From NCBI GenBank assembly GCA_963621575.1, contig CAVFEH010000023.1:1-27827 (forward strand): a stretch of 27,827 bases of DNA. The letters are read 5' to 3'. Position 1 is the stretch's first letter. Every line of letters begins with the position of its first letter. The notes under the pieces are model-generated. The model did not search any database. It was given only the letters and a program-made list of their open reading frames with translations, and had not been told where the DNA came from. This DNA comes from UBA1724 sp963621575. GTDB lineage: Bacteria > Verrucomicrobiota > Lentisphaeria > Oligosphaerales > Oligosphaeraceae. The position numbers and the translations under genes are program-made. Of the stretch, positions 9,262 through 18,211 are shown piece after piece.

Positions 9262-10092
9262 TTACGCACCGTAGGATTCCAGGCCGGCGCGCATGGCGGC
9301 TTCGGGGGCAGGCTGGTTGGTCCAGATTTGGAAGCTTTCCATGCCCTGCCGGAGGAGCATTTCCTTCCCGTCGGTGAGGGGATTTCCGCGTTGGAGGAGC
9401 TTTTTTCGGAATTCGGAGGGAGTGTATAGGAAGTCGAAGACAGGGAGTGTGGCCGGGAGGCACTCTGGATCGATGGGCATGGGGTCTCCGGGGTGGAGCC
9501 CCAGGGAGGTCCCCTGGAAGAGCACCTGGCATTTGGGGGCCACTTGCGGGGCGTCCTGGAGGGGCATGACATGCACTTCGCACTGTGGGGCGCACTGGTG
9601 GATCCGGTCGGCCAGGGTCTGGACGTGCGCCAGGGTGCGGTTGGCCAAATAGAGCGTCTTGGCGCCATGCCGTGCGGCGTAGACCGCGGCGGCCTGCGTG
9701 GCGCCGCCGGCGCCCAGATAGAGCTGGATTCCGGGGGTGGTTGTGAAGCCGAAGGCGTGCGCCAGGGCGCGCGCCACGCCGACGCCGTCAGTGGAGTAGC
9801 CGCAAGTCTTTCCGTCGCGGACGACCACGGTGTTGACGCTGTGGGAGACGCGTGCGCCCTCGTCGGGGACTTCGTCGCAGCAGAGGAACATCCGCTCTTT
9901 GTGTGGGGCGGTCACATTCCAGCCGCGATAGCCGTCTTTCACCATTTGTGCGACGCGGTCTTGGAATTCCTCTGCGCGGGTGGGGAGCAGTTCGTAGACG
10001 GCGTCAATGCCGATGGCGTGGAAGCCCGCCTCCTGCATTCCCGGGGAGCGGGAGTGTTCGACGGGCCAACCGAGAATCGCGTATCTTTCCAT
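9262..10092 (-). CDS. aroE: Shikimate dehydrogenase
   Basis: This 276-residue protein catalyses NADPH-dependent reduction of 3-dehydroshikimate in aromatic amino acid synthesis. Visible motifs include HSRSP near residue 11 (usually HSLSP, binds shikimate), GWNVTAPHKE with the catalytic Lys, a VNTVV strand, STDGVG with the conserved Asp, the NADP-binding glycine loop GAGGATQAA and a C-terminal QGMESFQIWT helix. I start at the ATG at 10092, whose product begins MERYAILGWP as in the family, 13 bp after the ribF stop; the longer in-frame start at 10134 would overlap ribF. There is no clear Shine-Dalgarno, which suits coupling to ribF translation. The stop codon lies inside a T-rich stretch facing the clpB terminator. 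Confidence 0.93.
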   Translation of the reverse strand: MERYAILGWPVEHSRSPGMQEAGFHAIGIDAVYELLPTRAEEFQDRVAQMVKDGYRGWNVTAPHKERMFLCCDEVPDEGARVSHSVNTVVVRDGKTCGYSTDGVGVARALAHAFGFTTTPGIQLYLGAGGATQAAAVYAARHGAKTLYLANRTLAHVQTLADRIHQCAPQCEVHVMPLQDAPQVAPKCQVLFQGTSLGLHPGDPMPIDPECLPATLPVFDFLYTPSEFRKKLLQRGNPLTDGKEMLLRQGMESFQIWTNQPAPEAAMRAGLESYGA

Positions 10093-10105
10093 GGGGATAA
10101 AAGGC

Positions 10106-11065
10106 TCAGCGGATTCCCAGGGCTTTCTTGGCATGGAGGATATCCACCTGGATTTGGTCTGCCAGTGCCTGGCGGGAGGGGAAGGACCGGCTTTCCCGGA
10201 GGAATCGGACGGGTTCCACGCGGATGGCCTTTCCGTAGAGGTCTTCGGCGTCCTGAAAGAGGTGGAGTTCCACGATGGGGCGGCCGTTGCCTTCTCCGCG
10301 GAAGGTGGGTGCGTCCCCGATGTAGGCGATTCCGGGCAGTGGCGCGCCTTCCTGGATGTGGGTGCGTGCCGCGTAGACCCCGTAGGGGGGCAGGAGGAGT
10401 CCCTCGTTGTTCAGGTTCGCGGTTGGGCAGTGGAGGTCCGTGGCGGCCTTTCCCATTCCGTGGACCACCTGCCCGGTGAGGGTGAAGGGGCGTCCCAGCA
10501 TTTTTTCGGCGTCGGCGAAATCCCCCTGCAGGAGTGCCTTCCGGATGCGTGTGCTGGAGATGCGCTCTCCCTGGAAGAGGAGTGGCTCCACGGCGACCAC
10601 GCGGACGCCTGCCGGTGCGGTCAGTGTTTGGAGTCGCGCCACATCGCCCGAGCCGCCGGCGCCGAAGCGCCATTGGGTGCCCACGCAGATTGCGTGGATT
10701 CTCAGAGCGGGATTCCCCAGAAGCTGGTTGTGTACGAAGGCCTCCGGGGATTCCGTGGCGAATTCGTGGGTGAAGGGAAAGCGGACGGCGATTTTCACGC
10801 CCTGTTCGGCCAACAGTCGGATCTTCTCCTGCCAGGTGACGAGCAATGGCGCAGGATCCTGTGGGCGCAGGACGACCCTGGGAGGCGGGTCAAAGAAGAG
10901 GGCCACGGGGGTGGCGGCGCATTCCACCGCCAGAGTTCGGAGGGCCTGGAAGACCCGCTGGTGTCCCCGGTGGACGCCGTCGAAGACGCCGATGGCCAGG
11001 ACGATATCACCGGAGAGTTCCGCCAGGGCGTCCGCCACGGGGATGGCAAGGGCGGTGCCGGTCAT
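10106..11065 (-). CDS. ribF: Bifunctional riboflavin kinase / FAD synthetase
   Basis: The 319-residue product converts riboflavin to FMN and then FAD. The N-terminal FAD synthetase half has GVFDGVHRGH (nucleotidyltransferase HxGH) and ISSTRIR. The C-terminal flavokinase half has CPTANL, PPYGVYA and the catalytic Glu in PIVELHLF. The frame is open much further upstream, but that extension overlaps truB in another frame. ATG 11065 gives the family N-terminus and forms an ATGA overlap with the truB stop. Pairing with truB is a very common bacterial arrangement. Confidence 0.95.
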   Translation of the reverse strand: MTGTALAIPVADALAELSGDIVLAIGVFDGVHRGHQRVFQALRTLAVECAATPVALFFDPPPRVVLRPQDPAPLLVTWQEKIRLLAEQGVKIAVRFPFTHEFATESPEAFVHNQLLGNPALRIHAICVGTQWRFGAGGSGDVARLQTLTAPAGVRVVAVEPLLFQGERISSTRIRKALLQGDFADAEKMLGRPFTLTGQVVHGMGKAATDLHCPTANLNNEGLLLPPYGVYAARTHIQEGAPLPGIAYIGDAPTFRGEGNGRPIVELHLFQDAEDLYGKAIRVEPVRFLRESRSFPSRQALADQIQVDILHAKKALGIR

Positions 11066-11778
11066 GGAGTGGCCTCCGGGAGGGGCAGCAGGTGCTGTTT
11101 GAGCTCCTCCAGATCCCAGTTCTTGAGGTCCTCCACGGTGCAGGCCTGCTCCACGGAGTGGTCGCCGCTGCTCAGACGCCGCAGGGCGACCAGGTGCCCG
11201 CCGCAGCCAAGCCGTTCGGCAAGGTCTGCGCCCAGGGTGCGGATGTAGGTGCCCTTGGAGCATTTCACTGTGAAGTCCACGAGGGGTTCGTGGTATTCGT
11301 CGATGAGGAAACTGTGGATGGTGACGGTGCGTGGCTTCCGTTCCACTGTCTGGCCTTTCCGCGCCAGTTTGTAGAGGGGCTGTCCGTGGATCTTGATGGC
11401 GGAGTGCATGGGGGGCGTCTGGAGGATTTCGCCCAGGAAGGCGTTTGCCTGTTCCTGGATGTGCTCCCTGGTCAGAGGCTGCACGGGTTGAATGGAGGTG
11501 ACAGCTCCGGTCAGGTCCTCGGTCTCGGTGCGCTCGCCTAGTTTCATGGTGGCGCGGTAGCACTTCTCTTTTCCCATGAGCTGGTCCTGGAGGCGTGTGG
11601 CCTTTCCCAGGAGGATGACCAGCAGCCCGGTGGCGAAGGGATCCAGGGTGCCGCAGTGTCCCACCTTGTCCAGCCGGAAATGCCGTTTCACCAGGTTCAC
11701 GGCATCGAAACTGGTCCAATCCGGCGATTTGTCCACAAGAAGAATGCCGTCCACGCGATTGCGCGCCTGCTTTTCCAT
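11062..11778 (-). CDS. truB: tRNA pseudouridine(55) synthase TruB
   Basis: The product is 238 residues and makes pseudouridine-55 in the tRNA T loop. It begins with the family opening GILLVDKSPDWTSFD and carries GHCGTLDPFATGLL, where D46 is the catalytic aspartate. YRATMKLGERTETED is also typical. It is shorter than the ~310-residue E. coli enzyme and seems to lack much of the C-terminal PUA-like region, as in many short TruB proteins. A GGAGG Shine-Dalgarno lies about five bases upstream of ATG 11778. The stop overlaps ribF; the start is 16 bp after rbgA. Confidence 0.95.
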   Translation of the reverse strand: MEKQARNRVDGILLVDKSPDWTSFDAVNLVKRHFRLDKVGHCGTLDPFATGLLVILLGKATRLQDQLMGKEKCYRATMKLGERTETEDLTGAVTSIQPVQPLTREHIQEQANAFLGEILQTPPMHSAIKIHGQPLYKLARKGQTVERKPRTVTIHSFLIDEYHEPLVDFTVKCSKGTYIRTLGADLAERLGCGGHLVALRRLSSGDHSVEQACTVEDLKNWDLEELKQHLLPLPEATP

Positions 11779-11794
11779 AAAATCCTCCGCTCCT

Positions 11795-12733
11795 CTAGTC
11801 CTCTTGCGCGTTTGTGTTTTCCGCGGGGGCGTCCTCTGACTCGTCCTTGGGGGGATTCTCGGGGGGATTCTCCAGGGTGAAATATCCCATTTGGCCGTTT
11901 CGGAACTCTTTCAGTAGGGTGACGGCGGCCTTGGAGACGCAGGGGACGCCGCCGGTCATGAGCATTCCGCGCTTTTTTGCGTAGGCCTCCAGGATTTCCT
12001 GGGCGGAGGAGGGGATTTGGGGGAGTCCCAGTTTTTTGAGGGGATCCCGGATCGGGAGGGTCTGGAGGCGTTCCAGGAGGAAGGACGCGGTGATGACGGG
12101 ATCGGTTTCCCCGTCGGGGATGTTCCCCAGGGCGGTGAGCAGGAGCTCCTGCGCCTTGTCCCGGAGAGAGGGCCACAGCACTCCGGGAGTGTCCAGCAAT
12201 TCCACCTCGCCGCCGGCCAGGGTGACCCACTGGTTGGAGCGGGTGACGCCGGGACGATCCGCCACCTTCGCCACATTCTTGACCTTCAGGCGGTTCACGA
12301 GGGTGGACTTGCCGATGTTGGGGATGCCCACGATCATCATGCGGACGGGGCGCAGCATGGGACGGGTGGCGCCCCGCTTCCGGCGTTCTTCCAGGGCGAA
12401 GTCCCGCCAGCGGCGCACCAGGGATTCCGGGTTGCGCAGGCGGCTGGCATCCAGGAAGTCCGCCTCCTCGCCGCGTTCCTGGAACCACTGCTTCCAGCGT
12501 TGGCTGACCACGCGGTTGGCCAAGTCGGCTTTGTTGGCCACCAGGGTTCGCGGGCGCTGGATGAGACGGTTTTCCAGGCGTGGATTCCGGGTGGAGAAGG
12601 GCGCGCGGGCGTCCACCAGCACCACCACCATGTCCACCAGGGACAGGGATTGTTTCATGGCCTGTTCGGCCTTGAACATGTGTCCCGGGTACCAGAGGCT
12701 GCGGGGCAGGGAGTTTCCGAGTTCTTCCGTCAT
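11795..12733 (-). CDS. rbgA: Ribosome biogenesis GTPase YlqF/RbgA
   Basis: This 312-residue protein is a circularly permuted GTPase: the G4 motif NKAD (N67-D70) precedes the P-loop GIPNIGKST (~residue 135), followed by GVTRSNQW (G2) and DTPGVL (G3). The opening WYPGHMFKA is diagnostic of YlqF/RbgA. Members help late 50S subunit assembly in the cytoplasm. The C-terminal ~30 residues are Pro/Glu/Asn-rich (PPENPPKDESEDAP) and probably disordered. The start at 12733 fits the family but has no obvious Shine-Dalgarno. The gene begins 23 bp after the rhamnosidase stop, so it is probably cotranscribed with the rhamnosidase genes. Confidence 0.93.
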   Translation of the reverse strand: MTEELGNSLPRSLWYPGHMFKAEQAMKQSLSLVDMVVVLVDARAPFSTRNPRLENRLIQRPRTLVANKADLANRVVSQRWKQWFQERGEEADFLDASRLRNPESLVRRWRDFALEERRKRGATRPMLRPVRMMIVGIPNIGKSTLVNRLKVKNVAKVADRPGVTRSNQWVTLAGGEVELLDTPGVLWPSLRDKAQELLLTALGNIPDGETDPVITASFLLERLQTLPIRDPLKKLGLPQIPSSAQEILEAYAKKRGMLMTGGVPCVSKAAVTLLKEFRNGQMGYFTLENPPENPPKDESEDAPAENTNAQED

Positions 12734-12756
12734 GTCGTGCGGTGCGTGGGGGATGT

Positions 12757-15444
12757 CTAGGGCCTTTCCCGGAGAAGGAGGGTGTATTCTCCGGGAGTGG
12801 CAAGGAGGTTCCCGTCATCGTCGTGGAGGAGTTCCTGGCTGCCGGAGAAGTCCAGGAGTTCGCCATGGGGCACAGCGATTTGCGCGGTGGTGTTGGCGGG
12901 GATGCTGAAGGACCACTCCAGGAGGCTTCCGCCTTTCTTCTTTATGCGTTGCCAGGCGGAGGAAATGATTCCGTAGGGGGAGCAGAAGACCGAGAAGACA
13001 TTGTCCATGGTGCTGCCGGGCTGGGGGGCCAGTCGGAAGCGCTTGAAGGCGGCTGCGGCGGGATCGTCCTCCAGGGGCTGGATGCCGGCGACGGTCTCGA
13101 AGAACCATTCGGCCACCGCGCCGTAGGCGTAGTGGTTGAAGGAGTTCATGTTCATGTCGCCGAAGCCGTCCTTCTTGGTGTAGCTGTTCCAGCGTTCCCA
13201 CATGGTGGTGGCACCCTGGGTGATGGGGTAGAGCCATCCGGGGTAGGTGGTCTGGCAGAGGAGCCGGTAGGCCAGTTCGGCGTGTCCGAAGCGGCTGAGG
13301 ACAGGCAGCAGCAGCGGGGTTCCCACGAAGCCGGTGGAGAGGTGGAGCTTCCTGGTGTCGCGGATGTCGGTGACCAGGGCGTCCACGGTGGGTGGAATCC
13401 ACTCTTCGGGAAGCAGATCGAAGTGGAGCGCCAGGAGGCAGGCGCACTGGGTCTTTTCCTTCAGGCCCTGTTCGGGATCCAGGAAGCGCTCCCGGAAGGC
13501 TTTTTTTGCCTTGAGGGCTTGTTTGTGGAGACGGGCACGGTCCTTTTCGCGGCCGATGACGCCGGCGATCTTCTCCATGAGGGAGAGCATCCCCGCCAGG
13601 TAGGCGGTGGCGATGAAGGCGTTGCTGGTGGGCGCGTCGATGTTGAGCCAATCGCCGTATCGAGGGGGATCGGGGACGTATGTTCCGTGGGAGTATTCGA
13701 CTTCGTACTGGAGGTACTTGTCCATTTTGTCGAAGTGCTTCTCCAGAACGCGGGTGTCGCCGTATTTTCGGTAGAGTTGCCAGGGGACGAGGAAGGCGGC
13801 GTCCTGCCAGGCGGGCCCCGGGAAGTCCAGAGGGAGTCCCACGCGGGGATTGGGGGCGACATTGGGGTAGAGGCCGTTTTCCTGCTGGTCCAGATTCAGG
13901 TCCTCGAGCCACTTGGCGTAGAAGGCGGGCGCGTCGAGGAAGTATGTGGCGGCATTGCAGATCACCTGTGTGTCGCCGGTCCAGCCGAAGCGTTCGTCGC
14001 GCTGCGGGCAGTCGGTGGGCACGTCCAGGAGGTTGGAGCGCAGGCCCCATCCCACATTTTCGAAGAGCCGGTTGACCAGGGGCGCGTCGCAGGTGAAGAG
14101 GCCCGTGCACTTCAGGTCGCTGGAGAGGACCGCGGCTTGGATGTCCCTGGAGGTGGGGGCCTTTCCGAACCAGCCGGAGACCTCCAGATATCGGAAGCCG
14201 TAGAAGGTGAAGGCGGGCTCGTAGACGGCCTCCATGGCGTCATCGCAGATGAAGGTGGACATGGCCTTTGCGCCCCGGAGGTTGGTGACGTAGAGGGAAC
14301 CGTCGGTGTCCAGTGTCTCGCCGTGTTTGACGACGAGGGTGGCGCCCTTCACGGTGTTCTTCAGGCGGAGGATTTCCCGCCCCGAGAAATTCTGGCCAAA
14401 GTCCACCAGGTAGGTGCCGGGGCAGCGTTTGGTGATGGAGACGGGCTCCACCACCTGGAGCCGTGCCACGGGGGCGCCGCTGGTCCAGTCGATGCGGACG
14501 TGGATGTCGTCAAAGACGACTGCTGGGTCGCTGGAGAGCTTCCGGGCCAGTTCCTTGGTGCGCCAGGCCTGGACCAGTTCGCCGTCGTAGATGTCGCTCA
14601 TGCGGACGGGACCGCCCCAGATGGCGCTCTGGAAGTGTTCGTCGGTGCCGAGGGTCTGGGTTGTGCCGTCGGTGAATGTGAGGCGGAGTTCGGCGCGGAC
14701 AGCTTCGTTTTTGCCGTAGCGGGGATATCCTTCGGTCCACTGTCCGGCGATGCGTCCGTCGAACCATCCGCTGGCCAGGGTAAGCCAGAGGGTGTTTCCC
14801 TTCGCTTTGACCAGCTCCGTGACGTCGTAGGCCTGGTACTGGACGCGCTGTGCGTAGCTGGTCCAGCCGGGGGCCAGGGGCCAGGAGACCACGGTGCCGT
14901 TGAGCTCGGCTTCATAGCAGCCCAGCGCCGTGGCATAGAGGCGCGCGGAGAGCAGTTTCTTGCCTTTTGGCAGGTCGAAGTCCCGGAAGAAGAGCTGTGG
15001 GGAGAGACTGACGCGGTTTCCCGTCCAGAAGCCAATCCAATGGCTGTCCTTCCAGACGCCATCCAGGAATCCGGTTTCGAAGAAGCTCTCTTCCTTGCTC
15101 CAGGGGCTGGCTTTGCCGTCCGTGTCCTTGACGCGGACCCGCCAGGCGTAGCGGGTGAAGGGCTGCAGGGGCGCGCCTTCGTAAACAATCTGCTGGGAGC
15201 GGGCGTCAGGGGTCCAGCCGGAGTCCCAGACGGGGCTTTTCGTGTTTTGCGCGAAGACCTGGATCTGCCGGGCGGATTGCGCCTGCACGCCGGCGAGGAG
15301 GTATCCGAAGCGCGGGCGGGGTTCGTCCATGCCCAGGGGGTTGGTCTTGTATTCGACCTTCAGGCCGCAGACGGCGGGGGCGGGACCCTGGGTGGTGTGG
15401 CGCCGGGGGGACACGGGCTTTGTGCCGGAAGTGGAGGATGCCAT
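12757..15444 (-). CDS. Alpha-L-rhamnosidase, GH78 (copy A)
   Basis: The 895-residue enzyme should release terminal alpha-L-rhamnose from glycans or glycosides. The N-terminal beta-sandwich begins KVEYKTNPLGMDEPRPRFGY, followed by a rhamnosidase-N domain (ARLYATALGCYEAELNG) and the (alpha/alpha)6 catalytic barrel. The acidic cluster DCPQRDERFGWTGD (D483/E484) and ATTMWERWNS with E750 match the general-acid and general-base regions of GH78. A C-terminal beta domain ends the protein. No signal peptide is visible, so it probably acts in the cytoplasm on imported rhamnosides. Its start is nine bases after the stop of copy B, and roughly four of five residues are identical by eye, pointing to tandem duplication. 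No clear Shine-Dalgarno is present. Confidence 0.93.
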   Translation of the reverse strand: MASSTSGTKPVSPRRHTTQGPAPAVCGLKVEYKTNPLGMDEPRPRFGYLLAGVQAQSARQIQVFAQNTKSPVWDSGWTPDARSQQIVYEGAPLQPFTRYAWRVRVKDTDGKASPWSKEESFFETGFLDGVWKDSHWIGFWTGNRVSLSPQLFFRDFDLPKGKKLLSARLYATALGCYEAELNGTVVSWPLAPGWTSYAQRVQYQAYDVTELVKAKGNTLWLTLASGWFDGRIAGQWTEGYPRYGKNEAVRAELRLTFTDGTTQTLGTDEHFQSAIWGGPVRMSDIYDGELVQAWRTKELARKLSSDPAVVFDDIHVRIDWTSGAPVARLQVVEPVSITKRCPGTYLVDFGQNFSGREILRLKNTVKGATLVVKHGETLDTDGSLYVTNLRGAKAMSTFICDDAMEAVYEPAFTFYGFRYLEVSGWFGKAPTSRDIQAAVLSSDLKCTGLFTCDAPLVNRLFENVGWGLRSNLLDVPTDCPQRDERFGWTGDTQVICNAATYFLDAPAFYAKWLEDLNLDQQENGLYPNVAPNPRVGLPLDFPGPAWQDAAFLVPWQLYRKYGDTRVLEKHFDKMDKYLQYEVEYSHGTYVPDPPRYGDWLNIDAPTSNAFIATAYLAGMLSLMEKIAGVIGREKDRARLHKQALKAKKAFRERFLDPEQGLKEKTQCACLLALHFDLLPEEWIPPTVDALVTDIRDTRKLHLSTGFVGTPLLLPVLSRFGHAELAYRLLCQTTYPGWLYPITQGATTMWERWNSYTKKDGFGDMNMNSFNHYAYGAVAEWFFETVAGIQPLEDDPAAAAFKRFRLAPQPGSTMDNVFSVFCSPYGIISSAWQRIKKKGGSLLEWSFSIPANTTAQIAVPHGELLDFSGSQELLHDDDGNLLATPGEYTLLLRERP
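13061..13262 (+). repeat. Near-identical block shared by the two rhamnosidase genes, copy 1
   Basis: This 202-bp stretch, covering the WERW catalytic region, differs from 15752-15953 at only about half a dozen positions by direct reading, a much closer match than elsewhere in the two genes. It is a direct repeat with an offset of 2691 bp, the length of one gene. Recent gene conversion or strong selection could explain it. Confidence 0.8.
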
Positions 15445-15453
15445 GATGGGTTA

Positions 15454-18144
15454 TTATTCCCGGAAGACGAGGGTGTATTCGCCGGGGACGGCCAGGAGGT
15501 TCCCGTAATCGTCGTGGCGGAGTTCTTCGTCGCCGGAGAAGTCCAGCAGTTCCCCCGGAGGCAGGACGATCTGTGCGGTGGTGTTGTCGGGGACGCTGAA
15601 GGACCATTCCAGATGGCTCTCGTTTTTCTTCTTTGTGCGTTGCCAGAGGGAGGTGATGACGCCGTAGGGGGAGTGGAAGGCCGCGAAGGCGTTGTCGAGG
15701 GCTTTCCCGGGCTGCGGGGCCAGCCGGAAGCGCTTGAAGGCGACGGTGTTGGGATCGTCCTCCAGGGGCTGGATGCCGGCGATGGTCTCGAAGAACCATT
15801 CGGCCACCGCACCGTAGGCGTAGTGGTTGAAGGAGTTCATGTTCATGTCGCCGAAGCCGTCCTTCTTGGTGTAGCTGTTCCAGCGTTCCCACATGGTGGT
15901 GGCGCCCTGGGTGACGGGGTAGAGCCATCCCGGATAGGTGGTCTGGCAGAGGAGCTGGTAGGCCAGGTCGGCGTGTCCGAAGCGTGTGAGGACGGGCAGC
16001 AGAAGCGGTGTCCCCACGAAGCCGGTGGAGAGGTGCAGCTTTTTGGTGTCCCGGATGTCCTCGACCAGGGCGTCCACGGTGGGCCGGATCCATTTCGCGG
16101 GAAGCAGATCGAAGTGGAGTGCCAGGAGGCAGGCGCACTGGGTCTTTTCCTTCAGCCCGGTCTCGGGGTCCAGGAAGCGTCCCTGGAAGGCTTTCTTGGC
16201 CTTGAGGGCCTGTTTGTGGAGGCGCGCCTGGTCCTTCGTGCGGCCGATGACGCCGGCGATCTTCTCCATGAGGGCGAACATTCCGGCGAGATACGCGGTT
16301 GCAAGGAAGCAGTTGCTGGTGGGGGCGTTGACGTTGAGCCAGTCCCCGAAGGTGGGTGGATCAGGCACGTAGGTCCCCCGGGAGTACTCCACCTCGTATT
16401 GGAGATACTTGTCCATCTGGTCGAAGTGCTTCTCCATGACGCGCGTGTCGCCGTATTTCCGGTAGAGTTGCCAGGGGACGAGGAAGGCGGCGTCCTGCCA
16501 GGCGGGGGAGGGGGAATTGAGATTCGCGGTGCCCTGTGCGTTGGGGGAGATGAAGGGATACAATCCGCTGGGCAGCTGGTCCAGGTTCAGGTCCACGAGC
16601 CATTTTGTGTAGAACGCGGGGGCGTCGAGGCAGTAGGTGGCGGTGTTGGCGGCCACCTGGGTGTCGCCGGTCCAGCCGTAGCGTTCGTCGCGCTGGGGGC
16701 AGTCGGTGGGCACGTCCAGCAGGTTGGAGCGCAGTCCCCATCCCACGTTTTCGAAGAGGCGTTCCACCAGGGGGTTGTCGCAGGCGAAGAGTCCCGTGCG
16801 GGCCAAGTCGCTGGAGAGGACCACGGCCTGGATGTCCTTGGGCGTGGGGGCTTTTCCGAACCATCCGGAGATTTCCAGATAGCGGAAGCCGTAGAAGGTG
16901 AAGGCGGGTTCGTAGACGGCCTCTTTGGCGTCGTCGCAGACGTATGTGGTCAGGGCCTTGGCGCCGCGCAGGTTGGCGGTGTAGAGGGAGCCATCGGTGT
17001 CCAGGGTCTCGCCATGCTGGACGGTGATGACGGCGCCTTTCACGGTGTCCTTCAGGTGGAGGACCTCCCGTCCGGAGAAGTTCTGTCCGAAGTCCACCAG
17101 GTAGGTGCCGGGGCAGCGCCTGGTGATGGAGACGGGCTCCCGGGTCTGGAGGCGCGCCACGGGGGCGCCGCTGGTCCAGTCAATGCGCACGTGGATGTCG
17201 TCGAGATTCACGGCGGGGTCGCTGCAGAGTTTCCGGGCCAGTTCCTTGGAGCGCCAGGCCTGGTAGTATTCCCCGTCGTAGATGTCGCTCATGCGGACGG
17301 GGCCGCCCCAGATGCAGGCGGTGAAGGAGTTGTCGGTGCCGATGGTCTGGCTGGTGCCGTCCGTGAAGGTGAGGCGGAGTTCGGCGCGGATGGCCTCATT
17401 CTCGCCGAAGACGCACTTTCCGGCAGACCACTGGGTGTTGATGCGGCCGTCGAACCATCCGCTGGCAAGGGTAAGCCACAGGGTGTTCCCCTTCGTTTTG
17501 ATTAGTTTTGTGACGTCGTAGGCCTGGTACTGCGTGCGTGCGTTGTAGCTGGTCCAGCCGGGGGCCAGGGGCCAGGAGACCACGGTGCCGTTGAGTTCGG
17601 CTTCGTAGCATCCCAGCGCCGTTGCGTAGAGTCGCGCGGAGGCCAGTTTCTTGCCCTTCGGCAGCTCGAAATCGCGGCAGAAGAGCTGGGGGGCGGGGCT
17701 GACGCGCGGCCCTTTCCACCAGCCGATCCAATGGCTGGACGTCCAGTCACCGTCCAGGAATCCGGTTTCGAAGAAGCTCCCCTCCGGGCTCCAGGCGGTC
17801 GCTTTGCCTTCGTCGTCCTTTACGCGGACTCGCCAGGAGTAGCGGGTGAAGGGCTTCAGGGGCTCGCCTTCGTAGGCGATCTGCTGGGAACGGCCGTCCT
17901 CCACCCAGCCCGAATCCCACGCGGCCGTCTTCGCGCCCTCCGGCACCACTTGGAGCTGCCGGGCAGTCTGCTCCTTGACCCCGTAGAGGAGGTATCCGAA
18001 GCGGGGGCGTGCCTCGTCCATGCCCAGGGGATTGGTCTTGTATTCGACCTTCAGATCGCCGATGACGGGCGTGATTTCGGGGTTGTGGCAGTGGCTGTGC
18101 TTCGGATCCTTGCAGTTGCAGCGCTTGTGGGAGGAGTTTGCCAT
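15454..18144 (-). CDS. Alpha-L-rhamnosidase, GH78 (copy B)
   Basis: The 896-residue paralogue of copy A has the same domain order and catalytic regions: DCPQRDERYGWTGD with D486/E487 and ATTMWERWNS with E753. The frame stays open upstream of 18144, but the extra sequence resembles no domain and the paralogue starts at the equivalent place, so ATG 18144 is chosen. The first 25 residues differ from copy A: they contain the Cys/His-rich stretch KRCNCKDPKHSHCHNPE, possibly a metal-binding tail. No signal peptide is present. It is probably the first gene of a minus-strand operon running through copy A, rbgA, truB, ribF and aroE. Confidence 0.93.
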   Translation of the reverse strand: MANSSHKRCNCKDPKHSHCHNPEITPVIGDLKVEYKTNPLGMDEARPRFGYLLYGVKEQTARQLQVVPEGAKTAAWDSGWVEDGRSQQIAYEGEPLKPFTRYSWRVRVKDDEGKATAWSPEGSFFETGFLDGDWTSSHWIGWWKGPRVSPAPQLFCRDFELPKGKKLASARLYATALGCYEAELNGTVVSWPLAPGWTSYNARTQYQAYDVTKLIKTKGNTLWLTLASGWFDGRINTQWSAGKCVFGENEAIRAELRLTFTDGTSQTIGTDNSFTACIWGGPVRMSDIYDGEYYQAWRSKELARKLCSDPAVNLDDIHVRIDWTSGAPVARLQTREPVSITRRCPGTYLVDFGQNFSGREVLHLKDTVKGAVITVQHGETLDTDGSLYTANLRGAKALTTYVCDDAKEAVYEPAFTFYGFRYLEISGWFGKAPTPKDIQAVVLSSDLARTGLFACDNPLVERLFENVGWGLRSNLLDVPTDCPQRDERYGWTGDTQVAANTATYCLDAPAFYTKWLVDLNLDQLPSGLYPFISPNAQGTANLNSPSPAWQDAAFLVPWQLYRKYGDTRVMEKHFDQMDKYLQYEVEYSRGTYVPDPPTFGDWLNVNAPTSNCFLATAYLAGMFALMEKIAGVIGRTKDQARLHKQALKAKKAFQGRFLDPETGLKEKTQCACLLALHFDLLPAKWIRPTVDALVEDIRDTKKLHLSTGFVGTPLLLPVLTRFGHADLAYQLLCQTTYPGWLYPVTQGATTMWERWNSYTKKDGFGDMNMNSFNHYAYGAVAEWFFETIAGIQPLEDDPNTVAFKRFRLAPQPGKALDNAFAAFHSPYGVITSLWQRTKKKNESHLEWSFSVPDNTTAQIVLPPGELLDFSGDEELRHDDYGNLLAVPGEYTLVFRE
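15752..15953 (+). repeat. Near-identical block shared by the two rhamnosidase genes, copy 2
   Basis: This is the partner of 13061-13262. It could support homologous recombination that would collapse the two genes into one, and it may confuse short-read assembly. Confidence 0.8.
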
Positions 18145-18205
18145 GTTGAGAGGGAGGACGGAGGGCTTTTGGGGTTGGGAAAAGGCGTGGAAAGCCAACT
18201 TGCGT

Positions 18206-18211
18206 ACTATA
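18206..18211 (-). promoter_or_regulatory. Possible -10 element for the rhamnosidase operon
   Basis: On the minus strand TATAGT lies about 62 bp before the ATG of rhamnosidase copy B, in the 251-bp gap 18145-18395. No good -35 hexamer is seen at the right distance, so this is a weak call. I see no gene, RNA or clear terminator in the rest of that gap. Confidence 0.25.

Noticed and set aside
6945..9668. A 907-codon open frame on the minus strand opposite clpB
   Set aside because: It lies antisense to clpB and extends out of frame into aroE; no family features.
12742..17505. A 1587-codon open frame on the plus strand across both rhamnosidase genes
   Set aside because: It is antisense to two well-supported GH78 genes, its product is a Gly/Val/Ala/Glu-rich repeat of itself with no domain, and it arises from GC-rich codon use in the real genes.
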